Shown: piece after piece, positions 62,493-64,000 of the stretch
Numbering within the stretch: the stretch's first letter is position 1
Layout: every line of letters begins with the position of its first letter
Source of the DNA: an uncultured Clostridia bacterium
GTDB lineage: Bacteria > Bacillota > Clostridia > Oscillospirales > Acutalibacteraceae
Direction: 5' to 3'
DNA: 64,000 nucleotides
Assembly (NCBI GenBank): GCA_944380765.1
Contig: CALWIO010000007.1
Span: 1-64,000 of the forward strand
Translations under genes and position numbers: made by a program
The notes under the pieces: model-generated
Seen by the model: the letters and a program-made list of their open reading frames with translations, nothing else
Database searches by the model: none
What the model was told of the DNA's origin: nothing

Positions 62493-63341
62493 TTATTTTT
62501 TATGGTTCTTGGAAGCTGTAAGCGTGTTGTTTAAAAGCATTGTAATGGTCATAGGGCCTACTCCGCCGGGGACGGGCGTTATGTATGAACACTTCTCTTT
62601 TACATTTTCAAAATCCACATCGCCGCAGAGCTTTCCCTCGGCGTTGCGGTTCATACCAACATCAATAACAACCGCGCCTTCCTTTACCATATCGGCGGTC
62701 ACAAATCCGGCTTTGCCTACGGCGCTTACCAGAATATCCGCCCGTTTTGTAACGCTTTTAAGGTCGGCTGTGCGCGAATGGCAGATGGTAACCGTGCCGT
62801 TTTGTTCAAGCAGCAGCATCATCATAGGCTTGCCTACAATATTGCTTCTGCCTATTACAACGCACTCCTTTCCCTCAACGGCTATGTCATAGTATTTAAG
62901 CATCTCTATTATTCCCGCCGGTGTGCAGGGCAAAAACGAGTGGTCGCCTATCATAATGTGACCTGTGTTAACCGGGTGAAAAGCGTCAACATCTTTGTCG
63001 GGCGAGATGGCGTTGAGCACTTTTTGCTCGTCAATCTGCCCGGGAAGCGGAAGCTGGCACAGAATACCGTCAACCTCGCTGTCACGGTTGAGCTTCTCTA
63101 TAAGGCTTAAAAGCTCCTCTGTTGAGGTGTCCTCGCCCAGCGCGTATTCAAATGAGCGTATTCCAACCTGCTCGCAGCCTTTTTTCTTGTTGTTTACATA
63201 CACGCGCGACGCCGGATTGTTGCCGACTATTATAACCGCGAGTCCCGTGCTTTTGCCCTCCTGCGAGAGCTTTTCAACCTCAGCTTTAATATTTTCGCGG
63301 ACAGCCGCCGCAACTTCTTTTCCGTCTATCAGCTTATACAT
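62493..63341 (-). CDS. folD: Methylenetetrahydrofolate dehydrogenase/cyclohydrolase FolD
   Basis: 282 residues, full length. It oxidises 5,10-methylene-THF with NADP and hydrolyses the product to 10-formyl-THF. GNNPASRVYVNNKKKGCEQVGI near 43-64 has the catalytic Lys. DGILCQLPLPGQID near 95-108 and the Rossmann part with GRSNIVGKPMMMLLLEQNGTVTICHSRT near 165-192 complete the match; PVPGGVGPMTITMLLNNT near 258 is the C-terminal signature. The start overlaps the end of lgt by 8 bases. Confidence 0.97.
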   Translation of the reverse strand: MYKLIDGKEVAAAVRENIKAEVEKLSQEGKSTGLAVIIVGNNPASRVYVNNKKKGCEQVGIRSFEYALGEDTSTEELLSLIEKLNRDSEVDGILCQLPLPGQIDEQKVLNAISPDKDVDAFHPVNTGHIMIGDHSFLPCTPAGIIEMLKYYDIAVEGKECVVIGRSNIVGKPMMMLLLEQNGTVTICHSRTADLKSVTKRADILVSAVGKAGFVTADMVKEGAVVIDVGMNRNAEGKLCGDVDFENVKEKCSYITPVPGGVGPMTITMLLNNTLTASKNHKK

Positions 63342-64000
63342 TTCCTTTTTTCTCCTTGTATTCCTTTACTTTTTGCTCGTCGGCTTTTCTTATCTGTATC
63401 AGCTTTGCGGCTGTAAGCGCGGCGCAGCATACTACAAGAACAAGCGACAAAATCTGTGAAACGCGCAGATTTGTGCTGCCTATATAAAGGCTGTCTGTGC
63501 GCAGTCCCTCTACAACGGCTCTTTCAAGACCGTAAATAATTCCGTATCCTAAAATAAGCTGACCGTCAAATTTATAGAATTTGCGGCAGACAATGTAAAG
63601 TATGATAAATCCTATAAGGCACCACAGCGACTCATACAAGAATGTGGGGTGAACCGGAAGCTCCGAGTCAATGGTAATTCCGCTGGCGGTAAGGGTAGAG
63701 TAGTGGGCGGATATGTAGTTTGAAATCTTTTCGCTTGTCATTCCCCAGGGCAGGTCTGTGTTGGTGCCGAAAGCCTCCTGATTTGTAAAGTTGCCCCATC
63801 TGCCTATGCACTGACCTATCAGAAAGCTCATGGAGGCAATATCAAGCAGCTTGTAAAAATTCAGGTCAACCTTTTTGCACACAAAATAAGCGGCAATCAT
63901 AGCGCCTATTATGCCGCCGTATATGGCAAGCCCGCCCTCCCAGATTTTAAAAATCGAAAGCAGGTCGTTTTTGTAGCTGTCCCATTCAAAGACCACATAG
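63334..64000 (-). CDS. lgt: Prolipoprotein diacylglyceryl transferase, 5' end cut by the window
   Basis: 222 codons are visible; the first 50 or so lie beyond the window edge. Lgt transfers diacylglycerol from phosphatidylglycerol to the Cys of prolipoproteins. WEGGLAIYGGIIGA is the typical second-helix motif. IGQCIGRWGNFTNQEAFG holds the essential Arg/Asn signature of Lgt, and HPTFLYESLW and LGYGIIYGLERAVVEGLRTDSL are later conserved helices. The C-terminal tail is basic. It modifies, among others, the MltG-like lipoprotein of this window. It is followed by folD with an 8-base overlap. Confidence 0.95.
   Translation of the reverse strand, partial: YVVFEWDSYKNDLLSIFKIWEGGLAIYGGIIGAMIAAYFVCKKVDLNFYKLLDIASMSFLIGQCIGRWGNFTNQEAFGTNTDLPWGMTSEKISNYISAHYSTLTASGITIDSELPVHPTFLYESLWCLIGFIILYIVCRKFYKFDGQLILGYGIIYGLERAVVEGLRTDSLYIGSTNLRVSQILSLVLVVCCAALTAAKLIQIRKADEQKVKEYKEKKGNV

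Overview
The window reads as the chromosome of an anaerobic, low-to-mid GC Gram-positive bacterium of the class Clostridia, most like the Oscillospiraceae/Ruminococcaceae of animal guts. The evidence is the gene set: pyruvate:ferredoxin oxidoreductase, a HydABC-type [FeFe] hydrogenase, the ctsR-mcsA-mcsB-clpC heat-shock operon, DnaD/DnaI-type primosome genes, Mini-RNase III and strong AGGAGG ribosome sites. Species cannot be set from the sequence. No rRNA, CRISPR array, insertion sequence, integrase or replication origin was seen.

Bases 1 to about 5,860 differ from the rest. They are AT-rich and hold decaying sodium- or anion-coupled transporter genes: a frameshifted Na/Pi cotransporter tail, an intact SLC13/ArsB-like permease, and a sodium:solute symporter with a stop codon and a lost 3' end. 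A short cargo follows, between two copies of a 14-bp direct repeat ending in a tRNA-like CCA. Its main gene has seven zinc-ribbon repeats on an exact 70-residue period, interrupted by a nuclease-like domain. I read this stretch as acquired DNA and mobile-element remnants.

Bases 5,892 to 22,000 hold a beta-CASP nuclease, a nitroreductase, tRNA-Gly, a collagen-like surface protein, a DUF421 protein, a full fructose PTS operon (fruR-fruK-fruA-ptsH-ptsI), an odd gene joining half an ammonium channel to a PII protein, two orphan membrane/secreted proteins, a radical SAM protein, an iron alcohol dehydrogenase and tRNA-Leu. Bases 22,187 to 29,493 are a minus-strand run of housekeeping genes (GNAT, hemW, YbaK-like, lepA, DUF3592, yitT, mrnC, obgE).

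Bases 29,859 to 33,710 hold a small membrane protein and an apparent vitamin B6 salvage locus: a MocR/PdxR regulator divergent from pyridoxal kinase, an ECF-type S component and a radical SAM protein. Bases 33,929 to 38,904 are the hydrogenase operon. PFOR (42,068-45,634) makes the reduced ferredoxin that, with NADH, such an electron-confurcating hydrogenase can turn into hydrogen. MATE, MltG and XRE genes lie between them.

Bases 45,900 to 64,000 hold a CNNM transporter, queH, an MFS/GPH symporter, hflX, a 41-residue Cys-rich protein, ilvN-leuC-leuD, galM, dnaD-dnaI, the ctsR operon with two clear CtsR operators, a YczE-like membrane protein, folD and the start-truncated lgt at the window edge.

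The items most worth a second look are the zinc-ribbon/nuclease gene and its flanking repeats, the half-Amt/PII fusion, a poly-A tract that puts the start of a secreted protein out of frame, a three-way-junction RNA-like element near 8,490, and the B6 locus.
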